Source: JBDIAG01 sp963835085 (GTDB taxonomy: Bacteria > Actinomycetota > Actinomycetes > Actinomycetales > CAWJMD01). Taken from it: DNA of 64,000 nt. Shown here in pieces: positions 18,052-25,403 of the stretch (position 1 is the first letter of the stretch; every line of letters starts with the position of its first letter). A model generated the notes under the pieces. It had not been told where the DNA came from and searched no databases. It was given only the letters and a program-made list of their open reading frames with translations. The DNA lies in NCBI GenBank assembly GCA_963835085.1, contig CAWIED010000001.1, positions 1,302,001-1,366,000 on the forward strand, read 5' to 3'. The position numbers and the translations under genes were made by a program.

Positions 18052-18924
18052 TCAGCGGGATGAGCCGCCATGACGAGGCGTGAGCTCAGAGGGGGCGCAG
18101 CCGAACTGACGGCGGATCGCGGCAGCGAAGCCCGCGTCGCTATAGCCGACTGCTCCGGCGACCCTGGAAGGTGGGCGGCCGGCGCGCAGCAGCGAGAGTG
18201 CGGCGTGCAAGCGGTGCTTGGTACGCCATTGCGAATAGGTCAGGCCGGTGTCGGCCTTGAAGGCGCGGCGGATCGTCGCGGTGCTGGTGTGCAGGTCGCG
18301 GGCCCACTCGTCGAGGCTGCGGTCATCCGCCGGGTCGCGGTCGAGCGCGCTGGCGATCAGGCGGGTCACCGCGCCTTTCGGACGTGGGGGAGGGGTCGCG
18401 CCTTCGGACCCTTGTGACTCCAGCGCCGCACGGGTGGCGACCAGCTCGTCGTCCGTGCGCCACCTGGCTGCCAGGAGCTCTGCGCGAACGCTTGCGTCGA
18501 CCACGAGAAGCTGCACGTCGGTCTGGCTGGAGTCGGGATCGAGCATGTGCACGGACGGGCTGAAGTCGGGCTCGAAGCGCGCGCTATGCCAGGTCATCGG
18601 CGGGATCCAGATCGCGGTGGTCGTGTCGACGGCATGGCTCGCCACGACGGTGCCGTCGAGGTCGTGCATCGAGAACGTGGCACGCCCGCTGATCGCGTGA
18701 ATCAACTGCCCGAAGGTGTGGGCGTGCGCCGCGTGGCCCCACGGGTGGACCGCGAGATCGAAACCCAGCGTTCGCTCTGTGTCCGGGGTCACATCGTCGC
18801 AGGTCAGCATTCCCAGCGGGCCTTGTGCCCCTGCGGTGGGTGCCGCAAGGTCCCGACCTAATCTTCGCGTCAGGCGCACTTCTGAGCGCTGAGTTGAGGT
18901 GCTTGAGCGCTGAGTTGACGGCAT
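18052..18924 (-). CDS. AraC-family regulator with cupin domain, siderophore locus
   Basis: 290 residues. N-terminal cupin-like sensing domain (HAHTFGQLIHAISGRATFSM at about 67-86; IPPMTWHSARF) and a C-terminal AraC helix-turn-helix pair (LDEWARDLHTSTATIRRAFK, then SRVAGAVGYSDAGFAAAIRR and FGCAPSEL). It is divergent from the permease operon and separated from it by an iron box that lies only 6 bp from the ATG, so iron and this regulator probably both control the locus. Residues about 19-41 repeat a motif found elsewhere in the locus, and the true start might be the internal Met at residue 39. Confidence 0.85.
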   Translation of the reverse strand: MPSTQRSSTSTQRSEVRLTRRLGRDLAAPTAGAQGPLGMLTCDDVTPDTERTLGFDLAVHPWGHAAHAHTFGQLIHAISGRATFSMHDLDGTVVASHAVDTTTAIWIPPMTWHSARFEPDFSPSVHMLDPDSSQTDVQLLVVDASVRAELLAARWRTDDELVATRAALESQGSEGATPPPRPKGAVTRLIASALDRDPADDRSLDEWARDLHTSTATIRRAFKADTGLTYSQWRTKHRLHAALSLLRAGRPPSRVAGAVGYSDAGFAAAIRRQFGCAPSELTPRHGGSSR

Positions 18925-19047
18925 GGTGCTTAGGCTAGCCTAACGTAACTTCTGCCCGGTTTCGGGTCTCAGACAGTGTTCAGTATTCGGCGGGCCAGGT
19001 GCCCACGCCGTGGCTGCCGCGAGGTCCCGTCCGGATTTCGCGTCGGA
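18803..19047. repeat. Duplicated segment of the AraC N-terminus in the divergent promoter region
   Basis: Copy A, about 18803-18873 (inside araC), and copy B, about 18979-19047 (between araC and the permease), share TCAG(C/T)ATTC, GCGGGCC and TGCCGC(A/G)AGGTCCCG in the same order. On the minus strand A encodes GRDLAAPTAGAQGPLG and B encodes GRDLAAATAWAPGPP. A third, protein-coding relative (LSRNLAAEPAKAAAPLG) opens the second permease at 20186, on the plus strand. Confidence 0.6.
18930..18948. promoter_or_regulatory. DtxR/IdeR-type iron box
   Basis: TTAGGCTAGCCTAACGTAA matches the 19-bp actinobacterial iron-box consensus TTAGGTTAGCCTAACCTAA at 17 positions. It lies between the divergent araC-type gene and the FecCD/siderophore operon. 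In known systems the Fe-loaded repressor binds such boxes and shuts off siderophore genes when iron is plentiful. Binding here is inferred. Confidence 0.88.
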
Positions 19048-19076
19048 CGGCGGAACGAGCAGAGGGGGATCATCGC

Positions 19077-20171
19077 GTGTCCGCAGGTCCGGCGAGCACG
19101 GTGGCGGCGTCCCACCCGACTCCTGACCGGCAACCGGACGTCGACGCGCTCGTCGCCGGGCTGCGGACCAGCTCCAGACGCCGGGTGGCCGGTCTGATGG
19201 TGCTGCTCGTCCTGGCCTTCGTCGGCGTGATCGCCTCACTGGCGCTCGGCGCCCGCGAGATCTCACCGGTCACCGTCATCAATGCGCTGCTGCACCCTCG
19301 GCTGGCCGACACGTCCTTCGACGCCGCCGTCGTGATCGACGAACGGCTCCCACGCTCGGCGCTCGGGCTGCTCGTCGGAGCCGCCCTCGGTGCTGCCGGC
19401 GCGATCATGCAGGCCGTCACCCGCAACCCTCTGGTGGACGGCGGCATCCTCGGCACCGAACTCGGCACCGCGGTGGCGGTCGTCATCGCGATCCTGTTCT
19501 TCGGCGTCACCGGCGCCGCCGGATACTTCTGGGTCGGCCTGGCCGGTGCAGCGCTCACGACGGCAGCGGTGCTGCTGCTGGCCCGGCTCGCGACCGGCAC
19601 GTCGGAGACCGTCAGCCTCGTGATCAGCGGTGCAGCGGCCTCGGCGCTGCTGGCCGCGCTGATCACGGTGATGACGATCCGTGACCCCGGCGTCTACCAC
19701 CACTACCGCTACTGGTCGGTCGGCCAGCTCGTCGGCCGCGCCTCGGTGCTCGGCGATTTGTGGCTCTTCGTCGTCGCCGGGCTCGTGGCGGCGCTGTTCC
19801 TGGGCGGCACGCTCAACGTCCTCGGACTCGGCGACGACGTCGCAGCCGCGCTCGGGGTCGGGGTCGCCCGTGCCCGGCTGATCGCGATGGGCGTCGCGGT
19901 GCTGCTGTGCGCGGCGGCCACCGCGGCCACCGGGCCGATCGGCTTCGTCGGCCTGGTCGGTGCGCACGTCGCCCGGCTGCTGGTGGGCGCCGACTACCGC
20001 TGGACGCTGCCCTACGCGATGCTCACCGGCGCCGTGATCCTGCTGGCCGCTGACGTGCTCGGCCGGCTGACGCCGGGCAGCGGTGAGATCCAGGTCGGGG
20101 TGATGACCGCCGTCGTCGGCACGCCGTTCTTCATCGCGTTGGCCCGGCGGCGACAGGTGGCAACCGGATGA
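19077..20171 (+). CDS. FecCD-type siderophore ABC permease (first)
   Basis: 364 residues from GTG 19077, chosen for the AGAGGGGG ribosome site 8 bp upstream; the frame is open further 5' but lacks protein character. About nine hydrophobic segments and FecCD signatures: LPRSALGLLVGAALGAAGAI, QAVTRNPLVDGGILG, and PIGFVGLVGAHVARLLVG (EAA-like coupling loop). It imports ferric siderophore across the inner membrane with the second permease and the ATPase. Its stop overlaps the next ATG (ATGA). No periplasmic-binding lipoprotein gene accompanies it. Confidence 0.93.
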   Translation: MSAGPASTVAASHPTPDRQPDVDALVAGLRTSSRRRVAGLMVLLVLAFVGVIASLALGAREISPVTVINALLHPRLADTSFDAAVVIDERLPRSALGLLVGAALGAAGAIMQAVTRNPLVDGGILGTELGTAVAVVIAILFFGVTGAAGYFWVGLAGAALTTAAVLLLARLATGTSETVSLVISGAAASALLAALITVMTIRDPGVYHHYRYWSVGQLVGRASVLGDLWLFVVAGLVAALFLGGTLNVLGLGDDVAAALGVGVARARLIAMGVAVLLCAAATAATGPIGFVGLVGAHVARLLVGADYRWTLPYAMLTGAVILLAADVLGRLTPGSGEIQVGVMTAVVGTPFFIALARRRQVATG

Positions 20172-21277
20172 GCCCAACCAGAAGACTCAGCCGGAACCTG
20201 GCGGCAGAGCCGGCGAAGGCAGCCGCCCCGCTGGGCACGCTGCTCACAGACCCTGAGGTCGACCTCGTCCTGGCGCGCCTGCGTGTGGCGGGCCGGCGAC
20301 AGAGCCGGCGCCGGCTGGGCACGATCGCGCTGCTGAGCGCCCTGCTGCTCGTGCTGCTCGTGATGACCGTCACGCAGGGTAGCTCGGTCGCGCTGCCGTT
20401 CGGCGATGCGATCGAGGCCGCCGTCGGCCGCGGGTCGGGGTTGGCGGAGTTCATCGTCTGGAGAGACCTTTTGCCGCGTGCCCTGACGGCGATCCTCGCC
20501 GGGGCCGTGCTTGGCAGCTCCGGCGTCGTCTACCAGCGGCTGGTCGGCAACGTGCTGGCCACCCCGGACATCATCGGCGTCTCGGCCGGCGCCGCGGCGG
20601 GCGGGGTGATCGTGCTCGTCGGCCTCGGCCGCTCGGGTGCCGCCACGCAGGTCGGCGCGTTGCTCGGCGCCTCGATCGCCGTCGTCGCGATCATGCTCCT
20701 GGCGACGGGGCGATCGGCCGTCGTGCACCGGATCGTGCTGGTCGGGATCGGCCTCAGCGCCTGTTTCGCCTCGGTGACGAACTACGTCCTGGCGGGTGCG
20801 GACGAGGTCGGCACCCAGCGGGCGATGCGCTGGCTGGTGGGCTCGCTGCACGGCGCCGACTGGTCGGACGTCCGGTTGCTCGCCGCGACCATGCTGGTCG
20901 CCGCCGTCCTGCTCCTGCTGACGGCGCCTGGCCTCGAGACGTTGCGGCTGGGGGACGACCTCGCCGCGGGACTCGGCACGCGGGTGCAGCGCACCCGGTT
21001 CGCGCTGCTGCTCGGCGGTGCGGCGATGGCGGCGATCGCGACGTCGGTCGTCGGTCCGGTCGCCTTCGTCGCGCTGGTCGCCGGGCCGATCGCGGCCCGG
21101 CTGCCCGGCGGCGGCATCACCGCGTCGGCTCTCGTGGGCGCCCTGGTGCTGGCCGGGTCGGACCTGCTGGCTCAGAAAGGGCCCGGCATCAGCCCGGTGC
21201 CGACCGGTGCGATCACCGCGTTGGTCGGCGCGCCCGTGCTGGTTGTGCTGCTGCTGCAAAGGAGAGCCTCGGTATGA
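20168..21277 (+). CDS. FecCD-type siderophore ABC permease (second)
   Basis: 369 residues. The N-terminus carries the RRLSRNLAAEPAKAAAPLG motif shared with the AraC regulator. The membrane core shows WRDLLPRALTAILAGAVLGS, LVGNVLATPDIIGVSAGAAA and VVGPVAFVALVAGPIAARLP. It would form the heterodimeric channel with the first permease. It overlaps both neighbours by 4 bp, so the three import genes are translationally coupled. Confidence 0.93.
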   Translation: MSPTRRLSRNLAAEPAKAAAPLGTLLTDPEVDLVLARLRVAGRRQSRRRLGTIALLSALLLVLLVMTVTQGSSVALPFGDAIEAAVGRGSGLAEFIVWRDLLPRALTAILAGAVLGSSGVVYQRLVGNVLATPDIIGVSAGAAAGGVIVLVGLGRSGAATQVGALLGASIAVVAIMLLATGRSAVVHRIVLVGIGLSACFASVTNYVLAGADEVGTQRAMRWLVGSLHGADWSDVRLLAATMLVAAVLLLLTAPGLETLRLGDDLAAGLGTRVQRTRFALLLGGAAMAAIATSVVGPVAFVALVAGPIAARLPGGGITASALVGALVLAGSDLLAQKGPGISPVPTGAITALVGAPVLVVLLLQRRASV

Positions 21278-22167
21278 GCACCCCTGACGCCGCGCCCCTG
21301 CAGGCGCGGGGTGCCGCCGTCGGCTACGGCGGTGAGCCGATCGTGCGCGGGCTCGACCTGAGCGTCGAGCCAGGCCGGATCACCGCACTGGTCGGACCCA
21401 ACGGCTGCGGCAAGTCGACCGTGTTGCGCGCCCTGGCACGTCTGCTGCCGGCCACCGAGGGCACGATCCTGCTCGACGGCGCCGACATCGCCGCGCTGCC
21501 CACTCGCGAGGTCGCCCGGCGGCTCGGCATCCTCCCGCAGGAGCCCGTGGCACCGCACGGCATCACCGTCTCGGAGCTGATCTGGCGCGGCCGGCACCCG
21601 CACCGCCGGATCGGTCAGCGGCCGACCCACGCCGACGAGGTCGCGATCGCCGAGGCGCTGGTGCGCACCGGTACCGCGACGCTGGCGCACCGCCCGGTCG
21701 AGTCGCTGTCCGGAGGCCAGCGCCAACGAGTCTGGATCGCGATGGCCCTGGCGCAGCAGACCGGCGTCCTGCTGCTCGACGAGCCGACCAGCTACCTCGA
21801 CGTCGCCCACCAGCTCGAGGTGCTCGATCTGCTGGTCGACCTGCGCGACGCCGGCACCACGGTGCTGATGGTGCTGCACGACCTCGGCCAGGCCGCTCGC
21901 TACGCCGACACGATCGTCGCGATGCGCGACGGCCGGGTCGTCACCTCCGGCCCGGTGCGCGAGGTGGTCACCACCGAACTGCTGCTGGACGTCTTCGGCG
22001 TCGCAGCCCGAATCATCGAGGACCGACCTGCTCCGCGACGCCGTCGCGGCGCGACCAGACGGCCTGGCGGTCGTCGCCGTCGACGACCGGCTCGACTACG
22101 CGGGTCTGGATGCGCGCGTCGAGGCCCTCGCCTCGGGATTGCTGGGGCGCGGCATCGGCCGCGGTGA
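21274..22167 (+). CDS. FecE-type siderophore ABC ATPase, altered C-terminus
   Basis: The ATPase of the FecCD importer. Walker A GPNGCGKST (about 46-54), Q-loop LPQEP, signature LSGGQRQRV, Walker B VLLLDEPTSYLD and H-loop VLHDLGQA are all intact. Normal FecE sequence ends near VFGVAARIIED (about 250). The remaining 45 or so residues (PAPRRRRGATRRPGGRRR...) are the out-of-frame reading of the next gene. The normal C-terminus and stop thus seem to be missing, consistent with a small deletion that also removed the start of the adenylation gene. Basic ATPase function should survive. Confidence 0.88.
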   Translation: MSTPDAAPLQARGAAVGYGGEPIVRGLDLSVEPGRITALVGPNGCGKSTVLRALARLLPATEGTILLDGADIAALPTREVARRLGILPQEPVAPHGITVSELIWRGRHPHRRIGQRPTHADEVAIAEALVRTGTATLAHRPVESLSGGQRQRVWIAMALAQQTGVLLLDEPTSYLDVAHQLEVLDLLVDLRDAGTTVLMVLHDLGQAARYADTIVAMRDGRVVTSGPVREVVTTELLLDVFGVAARIIEDRPAPRRRRGATRRPGGRRRRRPARLRGSGCARRGPRLGIAGARHRPR

Positions 22168-23569
22168 CCGGGTCGTGGTGCAGCTGCCCAACGTCGCCGC
22201 CTTCGTCGTGGCCGTGTTCGCCCTGTGGCGGCTCGGCGCCCTGCCCGTCTTCGCCTTGCCAGCGCACCGCCGGGCCGAGGTCGAGTACTTCTGCCGGCAC
22301 GCCGAGGCGGTCGGCTACCTGACCTGCGGCGAGCATGCGGGGTTCGACCATGCGGCGCTCGCCGGCGAGCTGGCCGCCGAACTCGATCTGCGGGTGGTGG
22401 CCGTGCACGCCCCGACGGCCGAGTTGCCTTGCGGCGTGCTCGATCTCGCCGACGTGGAGGCGGACGGCCGGGGCGGCCCTGAAAGCCGTGACCGACACGC
22501 CGCCAACCCCGCCGACGTCGCCTTCCTGCAGCTGTCCGGTGGCACCACCGGCATCCCTAAGCTGATCCCGCGCACGCACGACGACTACCTGTTCTCGGTG
22601 CGCGAGAGCGTGCGGATCTGCGACCTCGACGCGTCGTCGGTGCTACTGGTGGCGCTGCCTGTGGCCCACAACTTCGCGATGAGCTCGCCGGGTCTGCTCG
22701 GCGCGGTCGCAGCGCACGGCACGATCGTTCTGGCGCCCGACGCGTCGCCGACCACCGTGCTGGGCCTGATCGAGCGCGAACGCGCCACGATCGTTCCCGC
22801 CGTCCCGGCACTGGCGCTCGCCTGGCTGAACAGTCCCGAGGCGCGCACGGCCGACCTCGGCTCGCTGCGCGTTCTGCAGGTGGGCGGGGCGCGGCTTGCG
22901 GACACCGTCGCGCGCCGGGTGCAGCCAGAGCTGGGCTGCACCCTGCAGCAGGTCTTCGGCATGGCCGAGGGGCTGGTCAACTACACCCGGCTCGACGACG
23001 ACATCGAGACGATCACCAGCACCCAGGGTCTGCGGATCAGTCCGCACGACGAGGTGCGGGTCGTCGACGACGCCGACGAGCCGGTGCCCCCCGGCATGCC
23101 GGGGCACCTGCTGACCCGTGGCCCGTACACGATCCGCGGCTACTTCCGGGCCCCCGAGGTGAACTCGCGATCGTTCACCGCCGACGGTTTCTACCGCACC
23201 GGCGATGTCGTCATCGAGCGCCCCGACGGCTACCTCGTGGTGGTCGGTCGTTCCACCGACCAGATCAATCGTGCGGGGGAGAAGATCGCGCCAGCCGAGG
23301 TCGAGGAACACCTGCTGCGGCACCCGGGCGTGCACGACGCCGCGGTCACCGGCGCGCCCGACGAGATCGTCGGCGAACGGATCCGCGCCCACGTCGTGCT
23401 TCGTGAAGGGTTTGGACCGCTCCGCCCGGCCGACCTGCGCCGCCATCTGCGGGCCTGCGGCCTGGCCGCCTTCAAGCTTCCCGACGAGATCGTGCTGACC
23501 GACCGGCTGCCCGCCACCGGCGTGGGCAAGGTCGACCGCCGCACCCTGACCCGACAGGAGCCCCGCTGA
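22022..23569 (+). CDS. 2,3-dihydroxybenzoate (aryl) adenylating enzyme, EntE/DhbE-like, start codon missing
   Basis: Activates an aryl acid with ATP and loads it on an aryl carrier protein. Similarity to DhbE runs from TDLLRDAVAARPDG at 22022 through VQLPNVAAFVVAVFALWRLG, the A3 loop LSGGTTGIPKLIPRTHDDY, GMAEGLVNYTRL, DGFYRTGDVV, the hinge GRSTDQINRAGEK and the catalytic lysine in GVGKVDRRTL. In the pocket, AHNFAMSSPG has Ser where salicylate enzymes usually have Cys, favouring 2,3-dihydroxybenzoate. About 25 N-terminal residues are absent, and the first ATG/GTG/TTG in frame is TTG 22139, well inside the fold. The frame is +1 relative to fecE. Confidence 0.85.
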   Translation, partial: TDLLRDAVAARPDGLAVVAVDDRLDYAGLDARVEALASGLLGRGIGRGDRVVVQLPNVAAFVVAVFALWRLGALPVFALPAHRRAEVEYFCRHAEAVGYLTCGEHAGFDHAALAGELAAELDLRVVAVHAPTAELPCGVLDLADVEADGRGGPESRDRHAANPADVAFLQLSGGTTGIPKLIPRTHDDYLFSVRESVRICDLDASSVLLVALPVAHNFAMSSPGLLGAVAAHGTIVLAPDASPTTVLGLIERERATIVPAVPALALAWLNSPEARTADLGSLRVLQVGGARLADTVARRVQPELGCTLQQVFGMAEGLVNYTRLDDDIETITSTQGLRISPHDEVRVVDDADEPVPPGMPGHLLTRGPYTIRGYFRAPEVNSRSFTADGFYRTGDVVIERPDGYLVVVGRSTDQINRAGEKIAPAEVEEHLLRHPGVHDAAVTGAPDEIVGERIRAHVVLREGFGPLRPADLRRHLRACGLAAFKLPDEIVLTDRLPATGVGKVDRRTLTRQEPR

Positions 23570-24906
23570 TGACCACCCTCACCAGTCCACCCGAGGTGCT
23601 CGACGTGTTCGGGGTCGGCTTCGGCCCCGCGAACATGGCGTTGGCCATCGCGCTCGAGGAGTACAACGCCTCGGCGCCCGAACACTGCCGGCTGTCGGTC
23701 GCCTTCGCCGAGCGCCGGGACGTCCCGTCGTGGCACCCGGACATGCTGTTCGACGACGCAAGCATGCAGATCTCGTTCCTGAAAGACCTCGCGACGTTCC
23801 GCAACCCGCAGTCGCCGTTCACGTTCGTGAACTTCCTGAAGAGCGTTGGGCGGCTGGTCGACTTCACCAACCGCGGGTCGATGGTGCCGCTGCGGATCGA
23901 GTTCGCGGCGTACCTGCGCTGGGTCGCGACGCAATTGGCCCCCTACGTGCGCACCGGCACCGAGGTCCGGGGGATCCGTCCGGTGGTGACCGACGGCGAG
24001 CTCGCCCACTTCGAGGTCGACGTCGTCACCGCGCAGGGCCCGGAGACCGTCGCGGCCCGGCAGGTCGTGGTGGCCGCGGGCCTGGTGCCGCGACTGCCCG
24101 CGGGGGTCGAGTCCGGTGCGCGGACCTGGCACTCGCATCACCACCTGGGCCGGATCGGACAGGTCGAGGACGCCCGCGACGTCGTCGTCGTCGGCTCGGG
24201 GCAGAGCGCCGTCGAGGTCGCGCTCGATGCGTACCACCGGTTCGGCGAAGCGCGGGTGCACCTGATCAGCTCGCGGTACGGCATCGCGCCGTCCGACCAG
24301 GGGCCGTTGGTCAACCAGATCTTCGACCCGGCCGCGGTCGACGACTTCTTCGACGCCTCGCCGGCCGTGCGCGCGCAGCTTGACCGGCTGCACCGCAACG
24401 CCAACAACGGCGTCGCCAACCTCGACCTGATCGGCGAGATCTTCGACACCGTGTACCGCGACCGGTGGCTGGCCCGCGAGCGGTTGCACGTGCACCGGAT
24501 GAGCCGGCTGGCCTCCGTGGAGGAGGCCGCCGATCGAGTCGTGGTCGAGGTGGCGCACGACCTGACCGACACCGTCACCCGGATCGACGCCGACGCCGTC
24601 GTGCTCGCCACCGGATATCGGACGTTCGACGTCACGCACCTGCTCGGTGAGCACGCCGACCTGGTGGCACGTGACGACGAGGGCCGGGTCGAGGTCGACC
24701 GCGACAGCCGCGCGCGGCTCGGGCTCGACGGTCCCGCCGGCCTGTATCTCGTCGGCCAGGCCGAGCATCTGCACGGCTTCGCCACGTCGCTGCTGTCCGT
24801 CGTCGCCGTACGGGCCGGCGAGATCGCCGACTCGATCCTGGCCGGCCACCTGGGCCGGCACCCCAGCACCAATCAATCCCTGACCCAGGAGCGTTCCCAT
24901 GCCTGA
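23569..24906 (+). CDS. Lysine/ornithine N-hydroxylase (siderophore biosynthesis)
   Basis: 445 residues of the IucD/PvdA/SidA flavin monooxygenase family. It hydroxylates the side-chain amine of ornithine or lysine, or possibly another amine, to make a hydroxamate precursor. FAD site FGVGFGPANMALAIALEE (about 14-31), substrate/FAD contact SMQISFLKDLATFRNPQSPF, NADPH site VVVVGSGQSAVEVALD, and a C-terminal LATGYRTFD motif. The start overlaps the previous stop (TGATG). Together with the aryl-activating gene it points to a mixed catecholate-hydroxamate siderophore. Confidence 0.93.
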   Translation: MTTLTSPPEVLDVFGVGFGPANMALAIALEEYNASAPEHCRLSVAFAERRDVPSWHPDMLFDDASMQISFLKDLATFRNPQSPFTFVNFLKSVGRLVDFTNRGSMVPLRIEFAAYLRWVATQLAPYVRTGTEVRGIRPVVTDGELAHFEVDVVTAQGPETVAARQVVVAAGLVPRLPAGVESGARTWHSHHHLGRIGQVEDARDVVVVGSGQSAVEVALDAYHRFGEARVHLISSRYGIAPSDQGPLVNQIFDPAAVDDFFDASPAVRAQLDRLHRNANNGVANLDLIGEIFDTVYRDRWLARERLHVHRMSRLASVEEAADRVVVEVAHDLTDTVTRIDADAVVLATGYRTFDVTHLLGEHADLVARDDEGRVEVDRDSRARLGLDGPAGLYLVGQAEHLHGFATSLLSVVAVRAGEIADSILAGHLGRHPSTNQSLTQERSHA

Positions 24907-25135
24907 CACCACGACCCTGCAAGAGGCCCGCGACCTGGTGGCGGCCGTCGTCGTCGACGACGTCACCGATACCGAGGCCGACGACGACCTGCGCGATGTG
25001 GGGCTCGACTCGATCCGGCTGATGAGCCTGCTGTCCGGGCTGCGGGCCACCGGGATCGCCGTCGGGTTCGAGGACGTGGCCGGCGACCCGACGTTGCGCG
25101 GACTCGCCGCCGCGATCGAACGAGCCCGCGCCTGA
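24899..25135 (+). CDS. Stand-alone aryl/peptidyl carrier protein
   Basis: 78 residues. The phosphopantetheine site is the Ser in DVGLDSIRLMSL. The sequence after it (RATGIAVGFEDVAGDPTLRG) resembles the aryl carrier domain at the end of EntB. It would carry the acyl group from the adenylating enzyme. It overlaps the hydroxylase stop. In EntB the carrier is fused to an isochorismatase; here it is free-standing. Confidence 0.88.
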   Translation: MPDTTTLQEARDLVAAVVVDDVTDTEADDDLRDVGLDSIRLMSLLSGLRATGIAVGFEDVAGDPTLRGLAAAIERARA

Positions 25136-25187
25136 CGGCGCTGCTGACCGCCCTACCAACCACCCCCGACACCTCCAGGAGGACCCG

Positions 25188-25403
25188 ATGACGATCAATC
25201 CCTTCGACGACGAGAACGGCACGTTCAGCGTGCTCGTCAACGACGAGGGCCAGCATTCGCTGTGGCCGGCGTTCGCCGCAGTGCCCGCCGGCTGGACGGT
25301 CACGCTGGCCGAGACCGACCGGGCGACGTGCCTGGCGCACATCGAGCGCGAGTGGACCGACCTGCGTCCGCGCAGCCTGCGCGACGCGCTGGCAGAGTCC
25401 TGA
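25188..25403 (+). CDS. MbtH-family protein
   Basis: 71 residues with NPFDDENGTFSVLVNDEGQH then SLWPAF..VPAGW..., the MbtH signature with its conserved tryptophans. MbtH proteins bind and activate NRPS adenylation domains. The start follows a perfect CAGGAGGACC ribosome site, and the stop overlaps the next ATG. Its presence implies an NRPS partner, yet no condensation or multidomain NRPS gene is in the window. Confidence 0.95.
   Translation: MTINPFDDENGTFSVLVNDEGQHSLWPAFAAVPAGWTVTLAETDRATCLAHIEREWTDLRPRSLRDALAES

Noticed and set aside
22139..23569. Adenylation gene starting at TTG 22139
   Set aside because: This would remove about 40 further residues that clearly match the family (TDLLRDA to EALASGL) and lacks a ribosome site, so the gene is described from 22022 as lacking its start.
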